This document shows positions 10,503-21,127 of a stretch of 40,216 nucleotides of DNA, one piece after another. The DNA is from Apostichopus californicus (Eukaryota; Echinodermata; Holothuroidea; Aspidochirotida; Stichopodidae). The number at the start of each line of letters is the position of its first letter. The first letter of the stretch is position 1. The DNA lies in NCBI GenBank assembly GCA_020650975.1, contig JAIPMN010196265.1:1-40216 (forward strand). Direction: 5' to 3'. Made by a program: the position numbers and the translations under genes. The notes under the pieces were generated by a model. The model was not told where the DNA came from. It worked only from the letters and a program-made list of their open reading frames with translations, and made no database searches.

Positions 10503-10752
10503 GTTTGTGTACCCATTTTGAATAGTTAGTCCTGGCTTAATTGGTGTGAAATGCTAACAATTTGCACCTTATGCATTGTGTGAAGTGGGGAATTTCATTG
10601 CAGAGGCATTTTGTAATTTAAGAGCAAGCCTTATGTGAGTTGAAAGTGTGATGATTGGTAGATTGCAAACACAATTCTGCATCAACATCATTTTTGAGTG
10701 CAGGAGCTCAGAACTTATCATCGGATGTAATCTCTGTTTTACACTGTTTCAG

Positions 10753-10813
10753 GAAGATGCTGACTTTTCTACTTTCAAAAATGATCTACCGTCACCATGT
10801 GTGGTATATGCTG
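10753..10813 (+). CDS. Exon 5, small exon
   Basis: Acceptor cactgtttcag and donor GCTG|GTGAGT enclose 61 bases, entering phase 0 and leaving phase 1. The peptide is EDADFSTFKNDLPSPCVVYA. In the recalled family this position precedes a short 'PCIV.vg' strand, consistent with SPCVVYAG. No break is visible in this exon. Confidence 0.5.
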
Positions 10814-11111
10814 GTGAGTATGATGACTTACAAGATCTACTGCATATCCTCTCAGTCATATCCATTTGCACATACAATGCAATCAAATTTTTCTTTCTGT
10901 GAAATCCATTTTATCTCTATCCTAAGACAATGATTGGTCTCACATATCAATGCACTAGATCATGAGGTTTTGACTTTTTTATGGTGAAGTGCGTCACGGT
11001 GACCACTAGGATTCATCCAGAGTGCAAGATTTTCACTTGCATGCTACTCTTGCATAATGTCTGAAAGAAATTGCTTTTAAAAATTATAATCCATGGATCC
11101 TTATACTGTAA

Positions 11112-12920
11112 CAGGGGCGTAACCAGGATTTTCCACTAGGGGGGGGGGGGCGTCAGGCATGAATGATCGCCGTCCTGGGGGATGGGTCTAAGGGGAGGGG
11201 TGGAAAATTTTTGCTTTCGAAGAAGGGCTGAAATGCAAAATGGTGCCATATGTGATCCATTTTTCCACCTTAATAATAAGCAACGTTTCCAGTAAAAATG
11301 GACACAAAATGCACAATTTAGTATGGCTGGCATGTCACTTAGTGTTTGTTAAACTTGTGACCGACTGGGAAATCTGGTGATTGCCAAGTTTCACCATCAA
11401 AGCCTTTAAGAAATTTATGAATTTTACTTTAGTTTCTCAATGATTTACAACATCAAGTTTCGCAACAATAGCAATATGGTCTGACTGTACAGTGGTTGCA
11501 TTACTGGTAAATTTGACTGAAATTGATGCAGAGATAATTACTTCTCTTCCATTGGGTTAAGAAATGTCATCCTTCGTGGATGCTTGCGACTGTAGATGTT
11601 GACAATTTCATCATAGTCCAAGGCAATGTCCTTATGGAAATACAACAGGATCAAGGCATTGAGGCGGTCTTCTAACATGGTACTGCGAAGCTTCGTCTTG
11701 ACAATCTTGAAGGCGGAATGAACTCGCTCAACCTCGGCACTCGTAACTGGCAGGAAAAGCAAAACCTGGAGTACAGCACAGACATTTGGAAACTGCTTGC
11801 TGTTCATCTGCCGTAGTGTGTCGCTGACTGTTTTTGGTCTTTCAGGGTCATCCACTTCCCGCCAGAACCGTTTCCAGAGCTGAACCTTCTGGGAGACAGA
11901 AGCAGGAGATGGCATGTCCGGGCCGTAATACTGCACGATGGCATCGACCTTGTCATCAGAGCAGAGGTCAAGGTTCGCTGGAAGAAGGCACAACGCCCGA
12001 ACAGCTTTATGGGACAGGCTGGTGAAACGATTTGACAGCTCAGTAACCAGGCCATCCAAATATGGAATGAAAACAGCCCTCTTCCAATAGATTTTGCTGC
12101 TGCCATCTGCTGGAACATTTGTCCTAGCAGTCTGTCTGCGACAGGTCCTGGGAACGGTAATTTCTATGCCAGCAGCCTCAGCCATAGTAGACATGGAGGT
12201 GAATAGCCTATCAAATTCGGCATCAACATCATCCCGGACAGCCTTGATCTCGTCGGTGACCATTGTGATCTGCTCGTAGGCCCTGATGACATCCATACTA
12301 GTACATTGCAGCATCACACTAAGGGATTTGGTGTACCCAAAGATGTATGAAGCACACACACATGCGACAACAAACGATGATGAGGTAAGGGCGGCTATCA
12401 GACCATTGGCTTCGGTGATTGCCTTACTGCTCCACGTCTAATACTATAATACTATAATAACGTCTTATCGTGTAAGCAAAGTATGATTAGTAATTTGCAA
12501 ATCGAGATCAAGAAAAATTGTACACAACAAATTTGAGGCATAAAAGGTCAGCAGAAATAAATTTCGTGAATGAACAAGTCAAATTTTTGGCCTCGATAGA
12601 GTAACCTCACGTGTTATGCACGGAGCTATTATGGGCTTCCCTCAGGTAGCCCAGAGGCCTTCTACACGCCCTGTGCTACGCGATAATACAAACACAATTA
12701 CCATCTATGTTTCTAACACTATTATGCTGCCGAACTTCGCCAGAACCTTTTTTTGGCAAACCAAAAATAAAGCATACGGGAGGGGGGTTGAGCGATCACC
12801 GACATCTCACATAAAGGTCGTCATAAATTTTTTTATTTATTTTTGCTAAACTTTTTTTTTTTGGTGACGGCCAATAGGGGGGCGCGCGCATGTTGTGCCC
12901 CCCCCCCTGGATACGCCCTG
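11112..12920 (-). mobile_element. hAT DNA transposon, internally deleted, 1.8 kb
   Basis: The ends are inverted: CAGGGGCGTAACCAGG at 11112 and, read on the other strand, CAGGGCGTATCCAGG from 12920, with one gap and one mismatch in 16 positions. Both ends are directly abutted by the 6-bp repeat ctgtaa (11106-11111 and 12921-12926). The left end has a run of 12 G (11139-11150), the right a run of C (12898-12907). Inside, the minus strand encodes the C-terminal part of a hAT transposase. The element lies in the last visible intron of the CIDE-N gene, antisense to it. TIR type and transposase together make hAT secure; the 6-bp rather than 8-bp duplication suggests a subgroup such as the recalled hAT6 class. 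Confidence 0.85.
11538..12437 (-). CDS. hAT transposase, C-terminal half (dimerisation domain)
   Basis: The minus-strand frame is open for 299 codons from a TAG at 12440-12438 to the stop at 11538. It reads ANGLIAALTSSSFVVACVCA, the helical insertion typical of hAT catalytic cores (LQ..D...A), a CRRQTARTN segment, and a C-terminal dimerisation block with LFLPVTSAEVERVHSAF, KTKLRSTM and NALILLYFHKD. The zinc finger and the first catalytic aspartates are missing, so it cannot act as a full transposase. There are no stops or shifts in 300 codons, which is unusually clean next to the other decayed elements, and suggests recent arrival. The first ATG is at 12359, but homology continues upstream of it, showing that the frame has lost its real N-terminus. 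Confidence 0.85.
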   Translation of the reverse strand, partial: TWSSKAITEANGLIAALTSSSFVVACVCASYIFGYTKSLSVMLQCTSMDVIRAYEQITMVTDEIKAVRDDVDAEFDRLFTSMSTMAEAAGIEITVPRTCRRQTARTNVPADGSSKIYWKRAVFIPYLDGLVTELSNRFTSLSHKAVRALCLLPANLDLCSDDKVDAIVQYYGPDMPSPASVSQKVQLWKRFWREVDDPERPKTVSDTLRQMNSKQFPNVCAVLQVLLFLPVTSAEVERVHSAFKIVKTKLRSTMLEDRLNALILLYFHKDIALDYDEIVNIYSRKHPRRMTFLNPMEEK

Positions 12921-12963
12921 CTGTAAGATATTAATAACAAATGCTTTTGTTTTTATGTAACAG

Positions 12964-13118
12964 GTGGCAATCCAATTCTTAGAAACAGAATGGCAATAAC
13001 AGTCGATTGGGATCCTCTGCTGTATCCTTCATCCATTGAAGATGTTGTTCATGAGCTATTATGTGTTCAACATATGCTATCCCACAGAGGTTGAAGCAAC
13101 CATGGAATACATACAAAG
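12964..13118 (+). pseudogene. Exon 6, frameshifted
   Basis: The acceptor tatgtaacag at 12963 continues the phase of exon 5 as GNPILRNRMAITVDWDPLLY. Downstream the meaningful frame changes: MLFMSYYVFNICYPTEVEAT and MEYIQR read in another frame, up to a donor AAAG|GTACAG. The shift lies near 13030-13050. The YYVFN.cYP motif strongly resembles the end of the recalled family, which supports the frameshift rather than the short frame that stops at 13094. Any later exon was not found. Confidence 0.5.
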
Positions 13119-16100
13119 GTACAGCTGAAACCTAGTTTCTTGACAGATTAACAAAGGAGGTGCATTCAAACTACAGTTCCTCCATCTTGTTGAGATCATG
13201 CAAAAACAACTGCAAAGTCATCTTCAGTGTGTTCAGTAATAGCTTTATGTCGGTGTCAATGGCAACAAATGTTGTGCAACATTAAATGTTCTCATTGTAA
13301 ACAAAGATAGATTGGACTCATGAAACATTTTTGAAATTATTACGTACAGAATACTGTTCGAGATTGATCCAGGGAAAGGGTCTAGGGCAAAGAAATCTTA
13401 CAGATGGTGTATAAATCCGAAAGTAACTTCTCTTCGTGAGCGGATGAAAGAATGTAGAGAATGAGATATACAGTGAATGTGGTCGTACTCTACATTCTTT
13501 GCTACTGGATTGACAAAGGATTGTGTTATGGGGACGTAAAAAGTTCACATTTGTTGGCCAAAAGTATTAAGCTACTTGAGTTAACTGCATTAAATTTTTT
13601 TTTTTCAATGCCGTATTCTTTTTTGGTTTGTTTAATGATACCTCCATTTAAAAACTGCTGACTCTCTGAACTATTCATGTTACAATGTAACTTAAAGTTC
13701 ATTTTGAAAATACTTAATAAACAATAAGGTAATCTGCTTGCTTCAGAAGTCTTTTAACGAAACATTGTATTTTCTTAAATACAAACTATCATTCTGTTCA
13801 GAACAACCTCATAGTAACTTTTCCAGTAGAAGTTGGATGTAATTATATAAAGACATCCCAAATTTTAGCAAGTACATTTTTGGATTGTTCTATATATTGG
13901 AAAGGGTTAATTTTACCCAAAAAATATCCCAGTGTGCCTGAGAATTTCAATGGAAGTTTCATCACTTTGGCATTGACCATCAATCTAACTATTTTCTTTT
14001 TATTGAATTCGGAGTTGTTCTGATAGCAGTAAAGCTTATTTCGAAGAGTAGCAATTGTATTCATTCGAAACAAAGTATTTTTACTACAAGAAATCCTTTT
14101 AAGTACTCTAACCATATAACTAGTATTTGAGTTTCATACTGTTTATAGCTTTTTGTTTGAGGTTCAGTTTCAATGCAACTTAAGTGCTTTCCAGGTTCAT
14201 GTTGTTGTTTTGTTTCCTATTTCTTTAGTATGTCATAGAGTAGTAGTTTTTAGGCGTTGCTCTTTCATTCTAGACACTATCTCTTTGTAAGAGTGCTAAT
14301 TACAATGGACAGCAGTATCCTTGGTAGGTTCATAAGGTAAATTGACCCCCTGCTATTCAGCATTTATCAATCTTGCTTAAATAGTATGCTACCTTTGGAA
14401 GTCTAATATCATCAGGAAAGTCCACATTAATATGCTGAGATAGTTTAGTAGTAGTATGATAATATCACTGTTTTGCAACGCACTGGTAGTCAAATTCACA
14501 CTTTATCCCTGTTTTCGAATGATATCTAAACTGTTCATGTTAGTGTAATATATTGTTACATTGTTGTTTGCAGTGCTAATTCCACATTTGCTGTATATGA
14601 TGTTATCCTAAAAGTGTAAAAGACCTGTCAAGATTGCATGTTGGTAATAAAGGTACGTGTGTTTGGTAAATTTGACTCTCTCAATGTGTTCCTCTTGGTA
14701 TAACGTTTTATTTTTTTCATCTAAATCCCTTTCATGTACAACAAATTCCTCTCCACATAAGAGTCCCCCAGGATCACAAATTACTTTACCAACATATAGC
14801 AGCTTGTTTTGGATACATAATTTTGACTTTCAACCACAACTTTTCACCGTGTATACAAACTGTAATTTTGTAAATTAACGGATACCTTCTTTCCAAAAAC
14901 GAAAACAGTTCGACGAATATACAAAAAGTATTTTGAATTTTACATCACTTTTTCTATGTGGCCACATAAAATTCTACCTGAATAAATACAAATGAATATG
15001 TTTCTACACAAACCGTACATGTGCATTTACAGTTGCTGTTGTACACTGATGAAAAAACAGATGCAAACTAATTGACAGCTTTTCTTTTGTAAATATACAG
15101 AGACATATTTTACAGTGTACAGTTTCGTTAAATCACATGTGGAGTTGCAAGTGTCTTTGTTCTTCCTAAAGGCTTCTACAATTGAAAAAAGAAGAAAGTC
15201 AAAAAGAAAAACTTTCAGTTCTTTAGATTGAAAGAATATGCAGGTAAGTTCTTCATAATAATATATAATTTGTGTATGTTTTAAAGGAATGGGAACTTCG
15301 TCCCTTTAATATAAACTCCACCCATATATCCCAGCAAATTCCAGGTTCCTTTACTGACTTTAAAACCAAATCCTTTGCTCGTGCCGTATTCTTCTTTTGT
15401 TTTCACGGTTAGTAAGGCAAGTTGAATCTATGTATGCCAATTACGTTGCCATCTGAGAATTGGAATTGAGTCTCTGCCGGAGATATCTTGGTATACAATT
15501 ATCAACTAATAGCCTTATCTAACATGCCTATCATAATAAGGATCCGACCACAGGCAGGATATTTTTTTAGCGTATATGTAATCTTGGTCAAGACGTGTAA
15601 TATTCTTTTCTCGCGTGCGTACAATACATGTCTCATCGTCCGTTTCTGCCTATCACGAATGTGCTTGTCCACTGAATTTTTCTTGGCCGTGGATCTGTCC
15701 GTTATCAATCGAAAGCGATGCCGGGGACGTTCTCGTTACAATAAAGCAAATAGATACGGGAAAATAACTTTGCCAAAAAAGTAAGGCCTATGTAATGTAA
15801 AGTAAGCAGATAATCAATAAATTGTAGGAACTTTCTAGAACTTTTCGAAGGAACAGGTCCTTCAAGGCTAGTTTCTCCCCTTGTCCTGTCCAGTTCACAC
15901 GTATGGCGACATCATTTATGATTAATTCTCACAGCATCCTCCTTACTGCGCTTCGGACAAGATCTGCCCACCTACTGACGACAGGGTGAAAATGTGCAAG
16001 AAAACAGTTGTGAATCTTTGAGTTAATGTTTTGACCAGAAACGGTAATTTTAGTCTTGTCACTACTAAAACAAATGAAACCTGCACGAGACAGTGAGTGA

Positions 16101-16125
16101 TACACGATCTACCATAAATCAATAG
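13119..16125. other. No gene recognised (3 kb)
   Basis: AT-rich sequence with scattered short open frames on both strands, none with a recognised domain or convincing linked exons. It could be the 3' region of the CIDE-N gene and intergenic DNA. 15.2-16.1 kb is slightly less AT-rich and could hold the promoter or first exon of the small plus-strand candidate gene beginning at 16126. Confidence 0.5.
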
Positions 16126-16302
16126 CTAACTCCACACCTTGTATTTGTCGAAAGTTATATCGTGAACTGTCCAACGTTGATTACCTGCCGCAAGTACTTC
16201 TATGACTTCGCAAAAACAATACAAGAAGTCATGCCGTTACTATCCAGTAACGAATACTCTACTGTGCAAGCACTACAACTTACAAGGCCTACCATTGATA
16301 AG
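16126..16302 (+). CDS. Candidate exon of an unrecognised gene
   Basis: The frame is open from after TAG 16123-16125 to a donor GATAAG|GTATGT at 16303. The peptide includes NCPTLITCRKYFYDFAKTIQ and then QALQLTRPTIDK. It has a C-x6-C pair and an amphipathic helix pattern. It joins in phase 0 to 16406-16564. I do not recognise the protein. The exon's left border is uncertain because no clear acceptor is seen. Confidence 0.35.
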
Positions 16303-16405
16303 GTATGTATTACTGTAGTAAAGGTTTTTCAATATTATAGTGGAAGGTTCGGTAAATGACTAGGCTAATGTAGCTCAATAGTGTATGTATTTTTTTCTTA
16401 CATAG

Positions 16406-16564
16406 GACAAAGTATGGGCCATTTACCAAACGTTTCTCAACATTTACGTCAGTCCGGCACGTTCATCCAGACCTGTGAGAAGAGGGACAGATGCAAGTGG
16501 CAAGTGTACGTCATGTGGCAATTTCTCAAAATCCAAGTGGGAAACCTTAAAGGAACTGAATTAG
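16406..16564 (+). CDS. Candidate terminal exon of an unrecognised gene
   Basis: The acceptor ttttcttacatag at 16405 is followed in phase 0 by 52 codons and TAG at 16562-16564. The peptide begins DKVWAIYQTFLNIYVSPARS, has a basic middle, and ends with a C-x2-C knuckle (GKCTSCGNFSKSKWETLKEL). Combined with the previous exon it would be a small basic protein or the tail of a larger one. The reading frame is supported by a good acceptor and matching phase only. Confidence 0.35.
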   Translation, partial: DKVWAIYQTFLNIYVSPARSSRPVRRGTDASGKCTSCGNFSKSKWETLKELN

Positions 16565-17185
16565 ATGGGAATTTGTAACTGTTTGGCGCTTCAGTTACCT
16601 TATTTCAGCCAAAATCATAAGGATCTTCTTCTGAGTTGCTGTTAAGAGACAACATCAGTTAAAGTCTCGTAAAAGCAACATCAGATGTTAAAAGTAGTGA
16701 CTTTGAAGTGGAAGTGCAATGTGAGAAGAATAGCAGACTGGTACTGTATTTACATTGCATTCCATGGCATACAAGCACAGTAATTAAAAAAAAGAGAAAT
16801 ATGAAGCCTTAGTAGACAGTAACTGAAGTCATATTTTGCACGGTTGCCATGTTACCAGTCAGCAGTTCTTGATCTGCAGGTCAAAGAAATGTGCATGATA
16901 GCAGTACTTGAACCTTTACAAATGTAGACCATGTTCTATGCCTTATGTTTAAAGTTACGGTATACACATCATTAACAATCTAATATGGGGTTGGCATGGG
17001 AGATATGTTCCGAATGGACCCTGCTAGTGACTGGGTAGACCCGGTAGAGTGCCTTGCACTTAGTGGTTATACGACAGCATGAGGAAAGTTTTGCCTCTGT
17101 GATTTAGGATTTTCATATGTAGTCAATGGCGTTGGAAGGGGAGCCAATGGATGAATCGATGGAGGAAGGGTGAAACTGTTCTCAG

Positions 17186-17255
17186 CTTCTTCATCTGTGT
17201 CGTCAGAGAAGACACATACCGGCGATTCTGACAATGGAAAGGAAATAGATATTTT
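17186..17255 (+). CDS. Candidate small Ser/Glu-rich exon
   Basis: Acceptor ctgttctcag and donor TTTT|GTAAGTAG bound 70 bases; one frame reads SSSVSSEKTHTGDSDNGKEI. Splice signals are good, but its phase does not match the next candidate at 17668, so linkage is unclear. It may be part of a gene extending from 16126, or chance. Confidence 0.2.
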
Positions 17256-17667
17256 GTAAGTAGAGCAGGGAATTTGCCTTTACCATAATATCCATGTTTA
17301 GAGTTTTGTGTCTGATTTGAACATATGGGATTTTTATGTCCGATATGATTTCAGCTGATTATAGGTCCATTTAAATCTAGAGCTAGAGTTAATAAAAAAA
17401 TAACTCAACTTTATTAGCTGAACTATCTGAGTTTCATACTTGTTAAGTCAGTAAGGATGACACTTCGGTTTAAGATGTTTGGGTGAGACTGTATCTTCAC
17501 TGTCAGTATCTCTATGCGAAAGATCAATGATAGTGATTTTGGAATGTATCACAAACATTTGTTTTGTAGCAGGTTTGCTTGGTATATTTAAATCGAACAT
17601 TGACAAACTTCTATATTTGACATTTACAACTTTCTTCGTTTTGATGGCCTCTCATCTTCATTTTCAG

Positions 17668-17741
17668 TAGCTAAGCCTGAAGTCTCCTCAGCCATGGTCA
17701 ATAATACCATTGCCTATGCAAAGGAACCTGAAGAAATGTAA
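17668..17741 (+). CDS. Candidate terminal exon
   Basis: The acceptor tcttcattttcag at 17667 is followed, in phase 1, by AKPEVSSAMVNNTIAYAKEP and a TAA at 17739-17741. The peptide is not recognised. It lies just left of the possible left end of the CACTA-like element at 17798. Confidence 0.2.
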
Positions 17742-17797
17742 CAATTGATAAAAAATCTTGATAGTCAACATCTGTGATGAACTAGTAAACTACTGTA

Positions 17798-20367
17798 CAC
17801 TATACAGTGGTATGGTCCTACCTGTAAATGAAAGGTTTTAATCTCGTACATAACCTATATGTACAGAAAGATACACTTGGTCAGTTTGAACATTTGCGTC
17901 GTGGAGATGTACTACACTATACAGTGAAATATTGTGGTCTTTGTAGCACCTTCATCCATGAAAGTAACAAAAAAACATGTTAATGAAAGAAACATTGTTA
18001 TTGCAAATAATTTTTCACTTGCATTTGAATTAATTGTGTTTACAATACCTGTTGATGACAGAACCCGAATGGTATGTCTTGTCCAAGATGCTTGCGAGTC
18101 TTCCACTGACTTAACTGCCTTCTCAAACCTTGTGGAAGACATATTCGTTGGCCAGAAGCATTCTCTTTCGCCAGTTCTCCATTGGGATGGAATGACTCCT
18201 ACACCGTCTTCACCAGCAAATGCAACAACCAAGAAAGTTTGAGTATCAGACATGCTGAAAGACAGTAATGATGATAATGAATAGCCATGATCAGGTACGG
18301 TACAATTTAAAAAATGGAGGAGTGGCACTACCACAAAGCTTTTCTTCCGAGGAATAAGGACATATTTTTCCACGATACTTGAGATTGGAGCATACTCTAG
18401 TTTCCCACTGAGTAATTAGATCTTGAATATGCCAAGTTTGGTGGTATCCAGTGGATATGTGAAAAGAGTTGTCTTTGTGACAAAACTTTTCATATAATAT
18501 GAACTTGCTGCCATCGCTGACAAAGAAGTTTCTGGCAAGAACAATTTCCTCACCAATTTTCACACAGTTGTTCCCGGTAGATATTTGATAGTGAGTACTT
18601 CGTTCGTATTGTGAGGAAGTTACCATGGTCTCAGGAATCTGTCCACCATTGTGGGGCTGCTCAAAAACTTCTTGGCTTTTAGTAGGAAATGCTATATGGT
18701 TTTCAGAAAGACGCCGAATAACTTGTTGTAAGGGGTACTTTGAATCCTAACCATTCTTTTTATCTGTCGCAAATAACTTTCGAAAGGGAAACCGGATACA
18801 TTGTCCAATGCACCATATTGTTGTACATCCTCGTTCAAATGAACAGGTCCATGTACATTGTATGTAATCATGTCATTGCCATAGAGAGTTGCTTGATGAA
18901 AGTATCAATTAACTGGTGGCCAAGCTGAGAGTAACTGCTACAGTTGAATGGACTGGAATATATAAACATAGCAACAGATAAAAGCATTCAATTTTCATAA
19001 AATGGCTTTGCAATGATTCTGTAAAGAACAACTGGACAACAATGAAATTGCCGAAGCTCTGTGGCTTTCCACCGTTCAAACTCATTCAGAGATCGGGGTT
19101 GGCGAGCAAATTCACGTTTTAGAGCACCATTAAACGATTGCAATTTTGCCCAAATTTCTCTGATAAGTGGAGGGCTGTCTTGTCTTTAGTGGACCTTTAG
19201 TGGACCTGTTTACCAGTCTGCGTGTCACCCCCAAACATACTACGTGCATGTAGTCTAGAGGGAAGTTAGATACCATGCCCAATGAAAGTTGGATAGTGGA
19301 GTTTCCCGGAGATGACGATTTTCATCTAGCATATCTCGAAATGACTGGTCAGTGCGATGTTCTGCTTCTGGGAAAGTAACTTTGTTGATGTACACGCCTC
19401 TCTGAACACATCTATCACAGCCAGAGTAGCCACTATGACCCTCGATGTTTCTGACCATGTCTCTTGCAGGGTGCATGACATATAATTGCTATCATAACCA
19501 CTGTAAGCTTTTCTCCCTGAACTTTAATTTCATTTTGCTCAACATTTTGGTAGTCTGCTACAAATTCATTCAAGAATTCCAAATCAGTTGGTTTCCTTTT
19601 CCCATAGTACAAGCCAATCACAAAAGGGCACTTTCTCTCATATGCAGTGATCATACCCAACATGGGCTAAAACTGCGAGTTTGAGCTCTTGAATAGCGGT
19701 AAACCATCGATGTTTACATGCAACATTATCATTTTGTATTTACTACTTAGGGACTTTTGTCTTGAGTTCAAAATAGAGGTAATTCCATTATCAATCCCAA
19801 TATGGTAATATTCACCTCCTCAGACAATTGTGTCCACTTTGGTTTGCGTGCCTAGTAAAGTTGTAAGGTCTTTTGTAAGGTCAGGGTGGTCATTTGAAGA
19901 ATGACAAGGAGCTCAGAGAGTGAAGCATGAGAAATATTATACTTTGAGGCCCATTGCCGAATTTTTAGTGTGGTATTCATTTCATCCCTTCCATCAATTT
20001 CACCATCTGAGTCAGAATATAGTTGATCAACATATGAGTGAAAGGTATGGAACAAATCACTGTCAACACCATCAGCACTATCATTTTTATACAACTGTTC
20101 CAGTTGCTGCAACTGTTCCAGTTGGCTACTTTTTTTTCCTTGATATGTAAAGATTTGTCATCGTCCTTCCTGGTGTAATCTATTGGTCAAGATAAATTAT
20201 TTTGCCAGCAAGATTCATCTGATATTATTTCTATGTAGTTTAACACTTCATCGTTGATTTTTCTTCTCCTGGTGCGATATGACTGTGGACCATGATCCAT
20301 GATGAGCTATCAGGGAGATAAACCAAGTTTGGAACAATTACAGTAATGCAAACAGTATAGTAAAGTG
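17798..20367 (-). mobile_element. CACTA/EnSpm-like DNA transposon, decayed; ends tentative
   Basis: A minus-strand transposase relic (20300-18291) defines the element. Possible ends are CACTATACAGTG at 17798 and, on the opposite strand, CACTTTACTATACTG from 20367; both are preceded by TA outside the CACT. The motif CACTATACAGTG recurs at 17915, as a subterminal repeat might. The CACT start suits CACTA-type elements, but the match is short and the borders could be wrong. 18.29-17.80 kb contains no recognised coding sequence apart from an unplaced open frame at 17934-18242. Confidence 0.45.
18291..20300 (-). pseudogene. CACTA/EnSpm-like transposase, multiply broken
   Basis: Reading leftward on the minus strand: a start MDHGPQSYRTRRRKINDEVL (20300-20187, then TGA); an acidic block and IRQWASKYNISHASLSELL (20112-19852); GGEYYHIGIDNGI, MLHVNIDGLPLFKSSNSQF then TAG; CPFVIGLYYGKRKPTDLEFL (to 19433); a Cys block EGHSGYSGCDRCVQRGVYI with TFPE.EHRTDQSF (to 19255); MVSNFPLDYMHVVCLGVTRR; PRSLNEFERWKATELRQF; and NVHGPVHLNEDVQQYGALDN with PFESYLRQIKRMVR (about 18860-18740). 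The last block resembles DUF4218 of plant CACTA proteins, and the FPLDYMH and GH.GY.GC motifs recur in animal relatives. At least five stops or frameshifts separate the pieces. Family name is from memory. Confidence 0.7.
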
Positions 20368-20499
20368 TACATTAGGTGTTGAATGTTTAGTTTAGTTTAG
20401 TAGAAAAAAGGATCAGGCAGGACAATGAAGTCCCCGTCAAGGACTCCATTGGAGAGAAGTTAAATAATGGGGATTTTCAGGCCTTCATTTCTAAAAAAT

Positions 20500-20620
20500 C
20501 CAGGAGAGTAGTAAATTGCTCTCCTGGGACCACCAATGCATTCAAATCGCTCTCCTGGACGAAATCACAATCGTCTTTCTCCTCTCCTGGGGGATTTCAG
20601 GAGAGCGTTTTGCTCTCCTC
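20500..20620. repeat. Left subterminal hairpin cluster of the hAT element
   Basis: CCAGGAGAG...CTCTCCTGG (20500-20525) forms a hairpin, a further GCTCTCCTGG lies near 20551, CTCTCCTGG near 20582, and AGGAGAGC-gtttt-GCTCTCCT near 20600-20620 is a perfect 8-bp-arm hairpin. Repeated subterminal motifs are the usual transposase-binding sites of hAT elements. Confidence 0.75.
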
Positions 20621-21127
20621 AATATATGCAGGGCCAATGCAGGCCTAGTAAGTACTATTTATCATGTGAGGCATGAAGAGAAATAGAGTATATTATTTTG
20701 AAGTCCTGCAGTTGAGCTGTCTTTATTTTCTCTCAAAACAAGCAATACAAAGTAAAAAGGGTAGAAACTATTTTCCACTTTGTGTAGTTGCTTCATTCAG
20801 CGTTTAAAGTTCAATAAGACAAACCATGTGAATATACTTTACACTTATGGAGATCATAAAAGACTAAGTAGTGGTCTTCATGTTAGCTGGTGTCGGATGT
20901 CTCGTCTTACTAACAATACTCTCAGTTGTATTGTATATCAAAGTTATAGACACAGTTTTCTTTTGTTTCCCCCTCAGAATAACAGCATTTCGTACGGATA
21001 TCAGGCTGCTCAAGTTCACCAGTAGCACGAGGCCCTTCTTGATGTGTATATATTGTAAACTCATGCACACTACAGTATGTGATCTAATTTCCTCCCAAGT
21101 TAGAATGGCCCCTTATGGGGTGGCATA

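Larger units (their letters stand above)
7243..13118 (+). pseudogene. Multi-exon CIDE-N-containing gene, spliced but broken
   Basis: Six exons join with consistent phases: 7243-7333, 7697-7843, 8490-8648, 9628-10502, 10753-10813 and 12964-13118, about 496 codons. All internal borders are AG acceptors and GT donors, several near-consensus (gtaagt, gtgagt). The first two exons build a CIDE-N-like domain. The large fourth exon and the last exon have the style of a multi-copy invertebrate family (recalled as SAMD3-like/uncharacterised) with 'WPDLF', 'YYVFNICYP' and 'YIQR' motifs. Two in-frame stops (10119-10121, 10467-10469) and a frame change near 13045 indicate a pseudogene, though not a processed one since introns remain. 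An ATG at 7243 is preceded in frame by TGA, so translation would start there. A hAT element occupies the last visible intron. Confidence 0.6.

Noticed and set aside
11834-12279. Plus-strand open frames opposite the hAT transposase
   Set aside because: They are antisense shadows of the well-supported minus-strand transposase.
13060-13096. End of the CIDE-N gene at the TGA after LSHRG
   Set aside because: The alternative frame gives YYVFNICYP and runs into a splice donor, which fits the family better, so the short frame is treated as the product of a frameshift.
17934-18242. 102-codon plus-strand frame at the left part of the CACTA-like element
   Set aside because: No domain recognised; overlaps an equally long minus-strand frame and repeats; left unassigned.
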